A stretch of 9,473 bases of DNA from a bacterium UBP1_UBA4771 (GCA_002403295.1 DHHN01000174.1:1912-11384); one strand, 5' to 3'. Shown: positions 1 to 7,312, counted from the first letter of the stretch. Translations and numbers: made by a program. The notes: generated by a model from the letters alone, not told the origin.

Positions 1-2
1 CC

Positions 3-1535
3 GACCCGCTCGCCCCCGCGCGCCACGCGCGCCGCGAGTTGGACGCCGCGGAGGGCCGCATCATCCGGCGCGTCCGGCCGCTCGACCTCGAACGGGTGCT
101 CGTCGTGGAACTCGGCGCGAGCGCGGGGCTCGGCGCGAGCGTCGAGGCGCGGTTGCGGATCGATCTGACGCCGGCGTCCCGCCCGCTCGCCCTCTACGAC
201 GGCGGCGGCGACCGGCCCGTCGCTTCCGTGGGCCCGCGGCGCGGGCGAAGGCCCGGCGGGAGCGAGCAATCGCTGCGCCCGAAACCGCACTCGCTCCTCT
301 CGCTTCCCGACGCCCTCCCCCCCGAGTTCGCCGCGCCCGCGGAAGTCGGATCCCCGCTCGCCGGAGCGGGATCGGAGCGGGCGGCGCCCGAGCACACGCG
401 CCGCTGGCGGGAGACCCGCTCCCTCGCCGCGGCGCTCGCATCCTCGGTGGCCGGCGTCGATCCGGTCCTCGCCGCCGCCGTCGCCCGGGAGTCCGGCGCG
501 GATCCGGGGCGGGCGTGGACGCTCCTCGCGGAGATCCATCGGCGCCTCGCCGCCGGGCCGCCCGCATGGCACGTGTACCGGTTTCCCGAGGCGCCCTCGC
601 CGTCGATCTATCCCATGGAGCTGCCGCTCGCGGAGCGGGGCGAGAGGACGGCGGGATTCGCGGAGGCTCTCTCCGCCCGCGCGCGCGAGCGCGTCCTTCC
701 CGGTTACGTCGCGCACCTGCGCCGACGCGCCACGCAGCACGGACGGCGCGAGATGAAGCGCCTCGAGCGGCTCCGCGAGAACCTGGTCCGCGACCTCGAC
801 GAGGCCGCCCGCTCGTCCGAGTACCGGCATTTCGGCGATCTGCTCGCGACGTACCGGCACCTTCTCAGGACGGGCATGAGCGAGATCACGTTGAAGGATT
901 TCTCGGGGGATCGCAGCGTCGCGGTGCCGCTCGACTCGGCGCGCTCGCCGGAACGCAACATCCGCTTCTACTTCACGAAGGCCCGCAAGGGCGAGAAGGG
1001 CGCCTTCATCATCAGGAATCGCGCGCTCGCCGTCGAGCGCGACATCGAGGCGTGCCGCGCCGAGATCGCGAGGATCGATGGGCTCCGAAGCCCCGCGGAT
1101 CTCGTTCCCCTCGTGACGCCCGAATCCGCGCCGCGCGGGCGCGGCCCCGGCGACCCCGCGCCGCGCCGGTTCCGCCGCATCCCGATCGACGAACGCCACA
1201 CCGTGTACGTCGGGCGAAGCGACGAGGAGAACGACATCCTCACGCACGAGTTCGCGGCGGCGACCGACCTCTGGTTTCACGCCCAGGACGTTCCCGGCTC
1301 GCACGTGATCCTCAAGGGAGCGAACCGCTCGACGCCGCGCGCCGTCATCGAGAAGGCGGCCGCCGTCGCCGCGGTCTTCAGCAGGGCGAGAAACTCCGGA
1401 ACGGTTCCCGTGATCTATGCGGAAAAGCGATACGTGCGCAGGCCCAGAAAATCGAAGCCAGGCACCGCGGTATGCCAGCGGGGGAAAACCATCTTCGTCA
1501 AGCCGGGGATGCCCGACGAAACGGATGAAACATGA
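3..1535 (+). CDS. rqcH: RqcH/NFACT-family ribosome quality-control protein (Rqc2/FbpA-like), 5' end outside window
   Basis: The reading frame is open to the window edge, and the TTG at 39 is not the true start, because residues before it (ARHARREL) already match the family's LRRHL-type helix that precedes the GGRI strand. About 70 N-terminal residues are missing; family members are about 560-580 aa and 510 are visible here. Residues are numbered from the codon at base 3. The end of the NFACT-N domain covers about 1-120, a helix-hairpin-helix segment (VAGVDPVLAAAVARESG) lies near 149-165, a charged coiled-coil middle domain spans about 222-362, and the C-terminal NFACT-R (DUF814) domain, about 390-505, contains DLWFHAQDVPGSHVIL and KPGTAVCQRGKTIFVKPG. 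In characterised bacterial members (Bacillus RqcH) the protein binds obstructed 50S subunits carrying peptidyl-tRNA and recruits tRNA-Ala to add alanine tails. The key Asp-Arg pair in NFACT-N reads Glu-Arg here (bases 90-95). It is convergent with the next gene. The family call is firm; tailing activity is inferred. Older annotations call such genes fibronectin-binding protein A. Confidence 0.9.
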   Translation, partial: DPLAPARHARRELDAAEGRIIRRVRPLDLERVLVVELGASAGLGASVEARLRIDLTPASRPLALYDGGGDRPVASVGPRRGRRPGGSEQSLRPKPHSLLSLPDALPPEFAAPAEVGSPLAGAGSERAAPEHTRRWRETRSLAAALASSVAGVDPVLAAAVARESGADPGRAWTLLAEIHRRLAAGPPAWHVYRFPEAPSPSIYPMELPLAERGERTAGFAEALSARARERVLPGYVAHLRRRATQHGRREMKRLERLRENLVRDLDEAARSSEYRHFGDLLATYRHLLRTGMSEITLKDFSGDRSVAVPLDSARSPERNIRFYFTKARKGEKGAFIIRNRALAVERDIEACRAEIARIDGLRSPADLVPLVTPESAPRGRGPGDPAPRRFRRIPIDERHTVYVGRSDEENDILTHEFAAATDLWFHAQDVPGSHVILKGANRSTPRAVIEKAAAVAAVFSRARNSGTVPVIYAEKRYVRRPRKSKPGTAVCQRGKTIFVKPGMPDETDET

Positions 1536-1546
1536 AACGCCGCACC

Positions 1547-1568
1547 GCCCGCGCGTTCAGACGCGGGC
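1547..1568. terminator. Candidate bidirectional terminator hairpin between convergent genes
   Basis: A perfect 7-bp GC stem, gcccgcg (1547-1553) with cgcgggc (1562-1568), encloses an 8-base loop. It sits in the 36-base gap between the stop codon of the rqcH homologue (1533-1535) and the stop of the convergent exported-protein gene (1572-1574), where a shared terminator is expected. There is no clear T-run on either side, only short T-containing stretches (cttacttctc on plus, GTTTCATG on minus), so it is not a textbook intrinsic terminator. Confidence 0.4.
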
Positions 1569-1571
1569 CGC

Positions 1572-1946
1572 TTACTTCTCGGCGTAGCCCGTCTCCGTAT
1601 TCAGCGTGAACGAGCCGGATCCGCCGCCCTCGATGTCGAGCATGACGGGCGGAAAGGCCAGCCATTGCACGGAAACGTTGCACGAATACGGAATCGCCGT
1701 GGCGGGCTGCACCGTGAGCTTCACGCGGTTCGCGTCGACGGTCTCGAACCGCACGTTCAGCGCGACGGGCGTCATGAAGGTGTAGAGGATTCTTTCGTAC
1801 TTGACGCTGCTCGTCGGCGGAACGACGGACGTCGCCGGCGACGATTTGTCGACCGTCATCATGTACGAGTCCTGAGCGGACACCGCAACGGCCGCGAGGA
1901 CGAGAATCACGGCAAGAAGCGCGAGTATCGATCTGCTGCCCTTCAT
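1572..1946 (-). CDS. Small exported protein of unknown function (124 aa)
   Basis: I do not recognise a family. The start at 1946 is chosen because AGGAGG lies 9 bases upstream and the protein then begins with a classic signal peptide: a basic start (MKGSR), a hydrophobic core (ILALLAVILVLAAVAV, about residues 7-22) and a signal peptidase I-type site after VSA at residue 24. A longer in-frame opening to a TTG near 2027 has no comparable ribosome binding site and would bury the signal peptide. The mature part is about 100 aa with one cysteine (Cys89), a Ser/Pro/Thr-rich stretch (about 35-47) and alternating hydrophobic segments such as VALNVRFETV and RVKLTVQP, which look like a small beta-sandwich; this is inference. 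The single Cys argues against an internal disulphide. There is no lipobox. It ends in TAA, 36 bases from the convergent rqcH homologue, and starts 177 bases downstream of ispG, so it probably has its own promoter. Confidence 0.75.
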   Translation of the reverse strand: MKGSRSILALLAVILVLAAVAVSAQDSYMMTVDKSSPATSVVPPTSSVKYERILYTFMTPVALNVRFETVDANRVKLTVQPATAIPYSCNVSVQWLAFPPVMLDIEGGGSGSFTLNTETGYAEK

Positions 1947-1955
1947 CCCGTGCAA

Positions 1956-1961
1956 CCTCCT
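1956..1961 (-). promoter_or_regulatory. Shine-Dalgarno site that fixes the start of the exported-protein gene
   Basis: On the minus strand this reads AGGAGG, a full match to the anti-Shine-Dalgarno core, 9 bases before the ATG at 1946-1944. It is the strongest ribosome binding site in the window and is the reason for preferring this start over the in-frame TTG about 80 bases upstream. Confidence 0.8.
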
Positions 1962-1965
1962 GTCC

Positions 1966-1980
1966 TCTCCCCGAGGGAGA
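1966..1980 (-). other. Hairpin just upstream of the Shine-Dalgarno site
   Basis: A perfect 6-bp stem, tctccc (1966-1971) paired with gggaga (1975-1980), closes a 3-base loop. In the minus-strand transcript it ends four bases before AGGAGG. Such a leader hairpin could protect the 5' end of the mRNA or influence ribosome loading. It leaves the Shine-Dalgarno site itself unpaired. The function is inference, and short stems are common by chance in GC-rich DNA. Confidence 0.35.
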
Positions 1981-2056
1981 ACGCCATTCATCTCAGGGTC
2001 TCGAAAAACAGCTCTTCCGGGCAGCAATCTCCGGAACCCCTCCTGAAATCATTGGG

Positions 2057-2086
2057 ATGGTAGCACGTTTCCCCGGTTATTTCCAG
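2057..2086 (-). promoter_or_regulatory. Candidate promoter for the exported-protein gene
   Basis: The region between ispG and the exported-protein gene contains the most AT-rich stretch of the window (about 2077-2097). Read on the minus strand, a TACCAT box (2062-2057) lies 18 bases after CTGGAA (2086-2081), a weak sigma70-type arrangement with 4 of 6 and 3 of 6 consensus matches. Initiation here would leave a leader of roughly 100 bases. The matches are poor and the group's promoter consensus is unknown to me. The rest of 1947-2123 shows no gene. Confidence 0.28.
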
Positions 2087-2123
2087 ATATATTTTTGCCG
2101 GAGCCGGGCGCGGACGGGAAACG

Positions 2124-3200
2124 CTATTTTACCTTGTCGCGCATGAAGTTACGAACTTCGCGAAGGAACTCCGAGGGAATATCGCCTTTCAGGCGTTTAA
2201 TTATTTTACCCCGCCGGAAGAGCACGGCGCCGCCGCGCGAGCCGGCGAGCCCGATGTCGGCGTCCCTCGCCTCGCCCGGCCCGTTGACCTCGCATCCCAT
2301 GACCGCGATCGTGACGCCGGACCGCATTCCCATGATCTCGCGCTCGAGCCGCTCCGCCGTGCGGGCGACGTCGATCCACGAGCGGCCGCAGGTCGGACAC
2401 GAGACGATCCGGGGAATGTCGCGCCGCAGGCCGAGGGCCGAGAGCACCGCGGCGGCGACCGCCACCTCCCGCACCGGATCGCCCGAGAGCGACACGCGGA
2501 TCGTGTCGCCGATCCCCGCCGAGAGCAGGAGCGCGAGGGCGACGGCCGATTTCGCGGCCCCGCTCGCGGCGGGCCCCGCCTCCGTCACGCCCACGTGGAG
2601 CGGGCAGTCGTTCTCCGCTGCGAAGAGGCGGTTCGCCTCCACCGTCGCGAGCGCATCGGGCGATTTGAGGCTGAAGACGAGATCGCGGAAGCCCATGCCC
2701 TCGACGAGGGCCCGGGACCGCCGGGCGCTTTCGAAGAGAGCGCGCGCCGGATCGCGTCGCGCGAGCGCGCGGAGATCGCGTTCGAGGCTCCCCGAGTTGA
2801 CGCCGACGCGGATGGGGATCGCCGCCTCGGCCGCGGCGTCGACGACGCGCCGCACGCGCTCCGCCGAACCGATGTTCCCCGGATTGATGCGAAGCCCCGC
2901 CGCCCCGGCGCGGGCCGCGCCGACGGCGAGACGGTAATCGAAATGAACGTCCGCGATGACCGGGATCGGGCTCCGCGCGGCGACGACGGGGAGCGCCGCG
3001 AGATCGTCTCCGTCCTTGACGGCGACGCGCACGAGCTCGCAGCCGGCGCGAGCGAGCGATCGGATCTCCCGCGCCGCGCGCCGCACGTCCGCCGTCGGCG
3101 CGGTCGTCATCGATTGGATCGTGATCGGGGCGTCTCCTCCGACGCGGACGCCGCCGTACGAGACCTGCCGCGTGCGTCTGCGCGGCGCGAGCGCGCTCAT
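2124..3200 (-). CDS. ispG: 4-hydroxy-3-methylbut-2-enyl diphosphate synthase (IspG/GcpE)
   Basis: This cytosolic iron-sulphur enzyme reductively converts methylerythritol cyclodiphosphate to HMBPP, the penultimate step of the MEP isoprenoid pathway. The 358-aa product is close to the family's usual bacterial length (about 360-370). The N-terminal TIM-barrel part shows ITIQSMTTAPTADV (about 26-39), VIADVHFDYRLA (81-92) and LRINPGNIG (103-111). The C-terminal part holds the three [4Fe-4S] cysteines, Cys268 and Cys271 in SCPTCGR and Cys303 in GCEVNGPGE, with Glu310 as the expected fourth ligand, so it looks catalytically complete. The ATG at 3200-3198 overlaps the selB stop as ATGA, suggesting translational coupling; GGGAGG lies six bases upstream inside selB. 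It ends in TAG. It appears to be the last gene of the minus-strand operon. Because the electron donor varies, it could be flavodoxin- or ferredoxin-dependent. Confidence 0.96.
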   Translation of the reverse strand: MSALAPRRRTRQVSYGGVRVGGDAPITIQSMTTAPTADVRRAAREIRSLARAGCELVRVAVKDGDDLAALPVVAARSPIPVIADVHFDYRLAVGAARAGAAGLRINPGNIGSAERVRRVVDAAAEAAIPIRVGVNSGSLERDLRALARRDPARALFESARRSRALVEGMGFRDLVFSLKSPDALATVEANRLFAAENDCPLHVGVTEAGPAASGAAKSAVALALLLSAGIGDTIRVSLSGDPVREVAVAAAVLSALGLRRDIPRIVSCPTCGRSWIDVARTAERLEREIMGMRSGVTIAVMGCEVNGPGEARDADIGLAGSRGGAVLFRRGKIIKRLKGDIPSEFLREVRNFMRDKVK

Positions 3201-5122
3201 GGCGAACCTCCCTCGCGAAGCCTCGGGCCGGCGGTGCGCCGGTCCCCATCGCGGCGCGTGTAGCCCTCGCGATCGAGATGCTCGAGCACGGGCACCGCGA
3301 ACTTCCTCGAGAAGCCGAAGAGCTCCTTGATGTCGCCGACGGAGAGCGAGCTCCCACCGGCGAGGCGGGCGCCGATCGTCTCTATCATGCGCCGCCAGAG
3401 CTCGGCGTGCAGGTATCCGTCGGAGCCGACGCGGAACGCCGATCCTTCCTCGACGAGGATGTGCAGATAGGATGCGAGGCGTTTCTCGCCGGGCACGATC
3501 GCGAGGAGGTCGGCTTTCGACGCGAACTCGAATCCGCCGCTCCGGATCCTCGTCTCGAGGCGCTCGAGCGCCGCGCGATCGGCGGGCGAAAGCTGCCGCT
3601 CGCCGCTCCCGGCGCTCACGCGGCCGCCCTTGAAGAAGAGCGTTCCCGCGCCGCGCCCGCGCTCCACGAGATACTCGAAGAGGGGACTTCCGGCGAGCCC
3701 CGACCGCGCCCGGAGCTCCTCGCGATCGACCCCCCAGAGAAGGGGATTCTCCGCCGACATCCCCGCGATGAGATCGTGAAGTCCGCGCTCGGCGACCCCG
3801 GCGGCCGCGGCGTCGAAGAGCCGCCCCTCGACCGAAACGATCCTTCCGGCGCCCTCGAGCGCCCGCACCGCCGACGCCCCGGCGCCGGCCGCGAAACCGT
3901 ATCGAGGCAGCGCGGAGGCGGGAAATCCCGCGGTGCCGGCCGCCGTCGCGAGCGCGAGCGCCGCCTCCTCCGCGGCGCCCCGATCGAGCGCACCGAGCAG
4001 CGCGGCGGTCGACGCCGCCACGTGCAGCCGGTACTTCGGGGGGTTCGGATCGAGGATCGAGCCGCCGCCGATGACGCGCTGCGGCGAATACGACCGGATG
4101 ATGAAACGGTCCCCGCGGCGGGCGACGGCGGGCCTCTCGAGACGGATCTGCACGTAGCCGGCGCCGCCCGCGGGGATCGCCTCCCCCCCGAGCACGACGA
4201 TCCTCCCGATGATCTCGGAGGCGGCGTGGTGGAAACGGATCCGCCGGCGGGTCTTGAGTCCGTCGCCGGCGAGCTTCGACGCCTCGACCCGCGCGTTCAC
4301 CATGAGGGAGCCCGCGAGCGCTCCCGGGGAGAGCACCTGGCTCCCGATCTCCGCCTCCTCCACCTTTATGCCGTGGAGCGCGAGGGCCGTCCGCATACCC
4401 GCCGAGGCGGCCTCGAGCGAACGGTCGAAGCTGTGCACCTCGCGCACCCGCACCGCGCGCGCGAGCGGCTCGACGACGAGCTCGTCCCCCTTGCGGACCT
4501 CGCCGCTCCAGACCGTACCCGTGACGATCGTGCCGATGCCGCTTCGCGTCCACGACCGGTCGACCGGCATGCGGAAAAAGTCCGCGGCGTCCCGGGCTCC
4601 GAGCGCGAGCGCCTGCGCGCGGAGCCTCGCGCGGAGCTCGTCGAGCCCCTCCCCCGTCACGGCGGACGTGCGCACGACCGGCGCTCCCGCGAACGGCGTC
4701 CCCGCCGCGAGCTCGCGGACCTCGTCCTCGACGAGCGAGCGGAGCTCCTCGTCCGCGAGATCGATCTTCGTGATCGCGACGACGAGCCCGCGGACGCCGA
4801 GCAGCCGGAGCACCTCGAAGTGCTCGAGCGTCTGCGGCATGACCCCCTCGTCCGCGGCGACGACGAGGAGAGCGAGATCGATTCCGACGGCCCCCGACAC
4901 CATCGTCTTCACGAACCGCTCGTGCCCCGGCACGTCGACGACCGCGGCGGCGATGCCGTCGCCGAGATCGATCGGCGCGAAGCCGAGCACGATCGAGATG
5001 CCGCGCTCCTTCTCCTCCCGGAGCCGGTCGGTGTCGCGCCCGGTGAGCGCCTTCACGATCTCGGTCTTGCCGTGATCGACGTGTCCCGAGGTGCCGATGA
5101 TGAGTTTCCGTTCGCCGCTCAT
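3197..5122 (-). CDS. selB: Selenocysteine-specific translation elongation factor SelB
   Basis: SelB is the EF-Tu-like GTPase that carries selenocysteinyl-tRNA(Sec) to UGA codons followed by a SECIS hairpin. The 641-aa product starts with a GTPase domain: G1 GHVDHGKT (13-20), switch I RGISIVLGF (40-48), G3 DVPGH (63-67), G4 TKID (118-121), and SAV near 153. EF-Tu-like beta-barrel domains 2 and 3 follow (about 183-345), including RSGIGTIVTGTV and the IGGGSILDP segment (351-359) typical of SelB. The C-terminal third contains the SECIS-binding winged helices, ending with DIKELFGFSRKFAVPVLEHL (597-616) followed by DREGYTRRDGDRR, a hallmark that separates SelB from EF-Tu. Switch I carries Ser where many homologues have Thr. 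The gene begins 45 bases after murA, and its TGA stop overlaps the ispG start. GGAGG lies about 18 bases before the ATG, farther than ideal. No selA, selD or selC is visible in the window. Confidence 0.95.
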   Translation of the reverse strand: MSGERKLIIGTSGHVDHGKTEIVKALTGRDTDRLREEKERGISIVLGFAPIDLGDGIAAAVVDVPGHERFVKTMVSGAVGIDLALLVVAADEGVMPQTLEHFEVLRLLGVRGLVVAITKIDLADEELRSLVEDEVRELAAGTPFAGAPVVRTSAVTGEGLDELRARLRAQALALGARDAADFFRMPVDRSWTRSGIGTIVTGTVWSGEVRKGDELVVEPLARAVRVREVHSFDRSLEAASAGMRTALALHGIKVEEAEIGSQVLSPGALAGSLMVNARVEASKLAGDGLKTRRRIRFHHAASEIIGRIVVLGGEAIPAGGAGYVQIRLERPAVARRGDRFIIRSYSPQRVIGGGSILDPNPPKYRLHVAASTAALLGALDRGAAEEAALALATAAGTAGFPASALPRYGFAAGAGASAVRALEGAGRIVSVEGRLFDAAAAGVAERGLHDLIAGMSAENPLLWGVDREELRARSGLAGSPLFEYLVERGRGAGTLFFKGGRVSAGSGERQLSPADRAALERLETRIRSGGFEFASKADLLAIVPGEKRLASYLHILVEEGSAFRVGSDGYLHAELWRRMIETIGARLAGGSSLSVGDIKELFGFSRKFAVPVLEHLDREGYTRRDGDRRTAGPRLREGGSP

Positions 5123-5167
5123 GACATGCGCGCCGCCGCTCCTCCGGAAGCGGAACCCCGCGGGGCG

Positions 5168-6421
5168 CTACCCGGCGACCCGCCGGATCCTCGCCCCGAG
5201 CCGTCCGAGTTTTTCCTCGATCCGCTCGTAGCCGCGGTCGATGTGATAGACGCGAAGTATCTTCGTTTCCCCGTCCGCGGCGAGCGCGGCGAGTATCAGC
5301 GCCGAGCTCGCCCTGATGTCCGTCGCCATGACGGGCGCGCCCTCGAGCCGCGGAACGCCCGTGACGACGGCGACGTTTCCGTCCCGCGCGATCCTCGCCC
5401 CGAAGCGGCAGAGCTCGGGGACGTGCGTGAACCGGTCGGGATAGACGCGATCCACGACCGTGCTCGTCCCGTCCGCGATCGAGAGCACCGCCATGATCTG
5501 CGCCTGCATGTCCGTCGGAAAGCCCGGATAGAAACCCGTCTCGACGTTCGACGCCTTGACGCGTCCGGGGCCCGCGACCGCCATCCGGCCGGAGCCGCAG
5601 ACGATCTCGGCGCCGCATCCGCGGAGCGTGTCGACGACGGCGCCGAGGTGGCCCGGATCGCATCCCTCGATCTCGATCCGTCCGCCCGTGATCGCCGCGG
5701 CCGCCGCGAACGTCCCCGCCTCGATACGGTCGGGAATCACGCGGTGCGAGAAGGGCGCGATCGCCGCGACCCCGTCGATCTCGATCCGCGAGGTTCCCTC
5801 GCCCTCGATTCGGGCGCCGCCGGCGCGCAGCGCGCGGGCGAGCTCGGCGATCTCCGGCTCCCGCGCGGCGTTCTCGATCACGGTGCGGCCGTCGGCGAGG
5901 ACGGCGGCCATCATCACGTTCACCGTCGCGCCGACGCTCGGAATCGTAAGGCTCACCTCGGCCCCGCGCAGCCGCTCCGCCGTCGCGTCGATGTACCCGT
6001 GCTCGATCCGGATGCGCGCGCCGAGCGCGGCGAGCCCCCGCAGGTGCAGATCGATGGGGCGCGGCCCCCAGGCGCATCCGCCGGGCATCGAGACGCGTGC
6101 CCTGCCGAAGCGGGCGAGCAGCGGGCCGAAGGCGTAGATCGACGCGCGCATCGTCCGCACGATCTCGTAGGGAGCTTCGAAGGATTCGACTCGAGAGGCG
6201 TCGATCGCGAGACGTCCGTCCCCGAGCGTCGCGCGCACGCCGAACCCGGCCAGCAGCTGCATCATCGTGCGCGTGTCCCTGAGATCGGGCACGTTCTCGA
6301 GCTCGCACGTCCCCGCCGTGAGAAGCGAGGCCGCCATGAGGGGAAGCATCGCGTTCTTCGCGCCGCCGATCCGCACCGAGCCTTCGAGGCGGCACGGCCC
6401 CGTTACGAGGAAGCTGTCCAT
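5168..6421 (-). CDS. murA: UDP-N-acetylglucosamine 1-carboxyvinyltransferase (MurA)
   Basis: MurA transfers enolpyruvate from phosphoenolpyruvate to UDP-GlcNAc, the first committed step of peptidoglycan synthesis in the cytosol. The 417-aa product is full length for the family (about 418-420). Visible hallmarks are the Lys22-Asn23 pair in GGAKNAMLPLMAASLL, Arg91 in MRAS, the active-site loop PGGCAWGPRPIDLH with Cys116 (Cys115 in E. coli numbering), FPTDMQAQ with the catalytic Asp304, and IDRGYERIEEKLGRLGA near the C terminus with Arg396. The catalytic cysteine is present rather than the Asp of naturally fosfomycin-resistant forms, so sensitivity is expected by family knowledge. The start MDSFLVTGPCRLEG aligns with the usual N terminus and lies inside the end of prmC (19-base overlap), which suggests coupling. 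A purine-rich GGAGGGGGACGGGAG stretch precedes it. It ends in TAG, 45 bases before selB. The paralogue EPSP synthase is excluded by the MurA-specific motifs. Confidence 0.96.
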   Translation of the reverse strand: MDSFLVTGPCRLEGSVRIGGAKNAMLPLMAASLLTAGTCELENVPDLRDTRTMMQLLAGFGVRATLGDGRLAIDASRVESFEAPYEIVRTMRASIYAFGPLLARFGRARVSMPGGCAWGPRPIDLHLRGLAALGARIRIEHGYIDATAERLRGAEVSLTIPSVGATVNVMMAAVLADGRTVIENAAREPEIAELARALRAGGARIEGEGTSRIEIDGVAAIAPFSHRVIPDRIEAGTFAAAAAITGGRIEIEGCDPGHLGAVVDTLRGCGAEIVCGSGRMAVAGPGRVKASNVETGFYPGFPTDMQAQIMAVLSIADGTSTVVDRVYPDRFTHVPELCRFGARIARDGNVAVVTGVPRLEGAPVMATDIRASSALILAALAADGETKILRVYHIDRGYERIEEKLGRLGARIRRVAG

Positions 6422-7311
6422 GATCTCCCGTCCCCCTCCGGCGCGAACGCCGTCACCGTCCGTTCGAGCCTGTTGTAGTCTCGCCGCACCGCGATCCGGT
6501 CGAGCCCCGCCGCCGCGAAGATCGCGGCGACGGCGTCCCCCTGGCCGTCGCCGATCTCGACGGCCGCGAGCCCGCCGGGCCGGAGCAGCCGTCTCGCCGC
6601 GGCCGCGATCGCCGGGTAGAATCGCGTGCCGTCCCTCCCGCCGTCGAGGGCCGCGCGCGTCTCCCAGCGCGAGACCTCCGGCGCGAGGACGTCGATGTCG
6701 CCGCTTCGCACGTACGGCGGGTTCGACGCGAGGATGTCGAAACGCCGTTCCCCGCCGACCGGGTCGAACGAGTCGGCGACGAAGAGATCGACCCGGTCGC
6801 CCGCGCCGAGCGCGCGGATGTTCTCCCGCGCGCAGGACACCGCCGCCGCCGCCGCGTCGAACGCCGCCCCCCGCCAGCCCGGATGCCGAGCGGCGAGGCT
6901 CCCCGAAACGACGCCGGCGCCGACGCCGAGCTCGAGAAAAACCGCTTGCTCCCGAACGCCGGCGAGCTCCTCGATCCGCTCGACGAGCAGCTCCGTCTCG
7001 GGACGCGGGATGAACACGCCGTCTCGCACCCGGAAGGGAAGCGAGACGAATTCGATTTCGCCGATGAGGTACTGGAGCGGGTAGTGCTCGCCGCGGCGCC
7101 TGAGATCCTCGCGCATCGCGGCGAGCGCGTCGGCGGCGACCTCGCGATCGAACCGCAGGTACAGCTCGAGCCGCGAGCATCCCACCCGGCGCGCGAGGAG
7201 ATGCTCCGCGCTCAGCCGGGCGCCCTCGACGTTGCGCCTCGCGAGGTAGGTCTCGGCGAGCCGGAGCGCCTCGAGAACCGTCACCCTCTTCACGGATTCC
7301 ATCCGCCGCAT
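6403..7311 (-). CDS. prmC: Release factor glutamine methyltransferase PrmC (HemK)
   Basis: PrmC uses S-adenosylmethionine to methylate the glutamine of the GGQ motif in release factors, which speeds peptide release. The 302-aa product has the small N-terminal helical release-factor-binding domain (about 1-85, with HYPLQYLIGEIEF at 76-88), FIPRPETELLVE (100-111), a SAM-binding loop ELGVGAG (127-133; more often DLGTGSG in relatives), and the catalytic NPPY at 197-200. The C-terminal part ends with the family-like RDYNRLERTVTAF. It starts one base after the stop of prfA, which encodes its substrate, a classic pairing. The start is uncertain: ATG at 7311, ATG at 7302 and a GTG near 7293 are all in frame, none with a strong Shine-Dalgarno site; the first is kept because it directly follows the prfA stop. 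Its last 19 bases overlap murA. It stops with TAA. Confidence 0.93.
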   Translation of the reverse strand: MRRMESVKRVTVLEALRLAETYLARRNVEGARLSAEHLLARRVGCSRLELYLRFDREVAADALAAMREDLRRRGEHYPLQYLIGEIEFVSLPFRVRDGVFIPRPETELLVERIEELAGVREQAVFLELGVGAGVVSGSLAARHPGWRGAAFDAAAAAVSCARENIRALGAGDRVDLFVADSFDPVGGERRFDILASNPPYVRSGDIDVLAPEVSRWETRAALDGGRDGTRFYPAIAAAARRLLRPGGLAAVEIGDGQGDAVAAIFAAAGLDRIAVRRDYNRLERTVTAFAPEGDGRSWTASS

Positions 7312-7312
7312 G

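Noticed and set aside
39..41. TTG as the start of the rqcH homologue
   Set aside because: The frame is open upstream to the window edge, and the residues before the TTG match the NFACT-N family, so the gene is cut by the window rather than starting here.
1947..2027. Longer version of the exported protein starting at a TTG near 2027
   Set aside because: It would place 27 charged residues before a clear signal peptide and ignore the strong AGGAGG site 9 bases before the internal ATG.
2092..2123. Intrinsic terminator after ispG
   Set aside because: The only local inverted repeat (ccgg-ag-ccgg) leaves a 2-base loop, and the minus strand continues into A-rich rather than T-rich sequence.
3201..6395. 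Upstream in-frame extension of ispG to a 1423-codon minus-strand frame
   Set aside because: The part before the ispG ATG at 3200 is low-complexity Arg/Ala/Gly-rich sequence in a shifted frame over selB and murA. Only the last 358 codons resemble a real protein.
3278..6478. A 1066-codon open frame on the plus strand opposite selB and murA
   Set aside because: It is rich in Arg, Asp, Glu and Pro with no recognisable domain, and it lies antisense to clear selB and murA genes. Long antisense frames are expected in GC-rich DNA where stop codons are rare.
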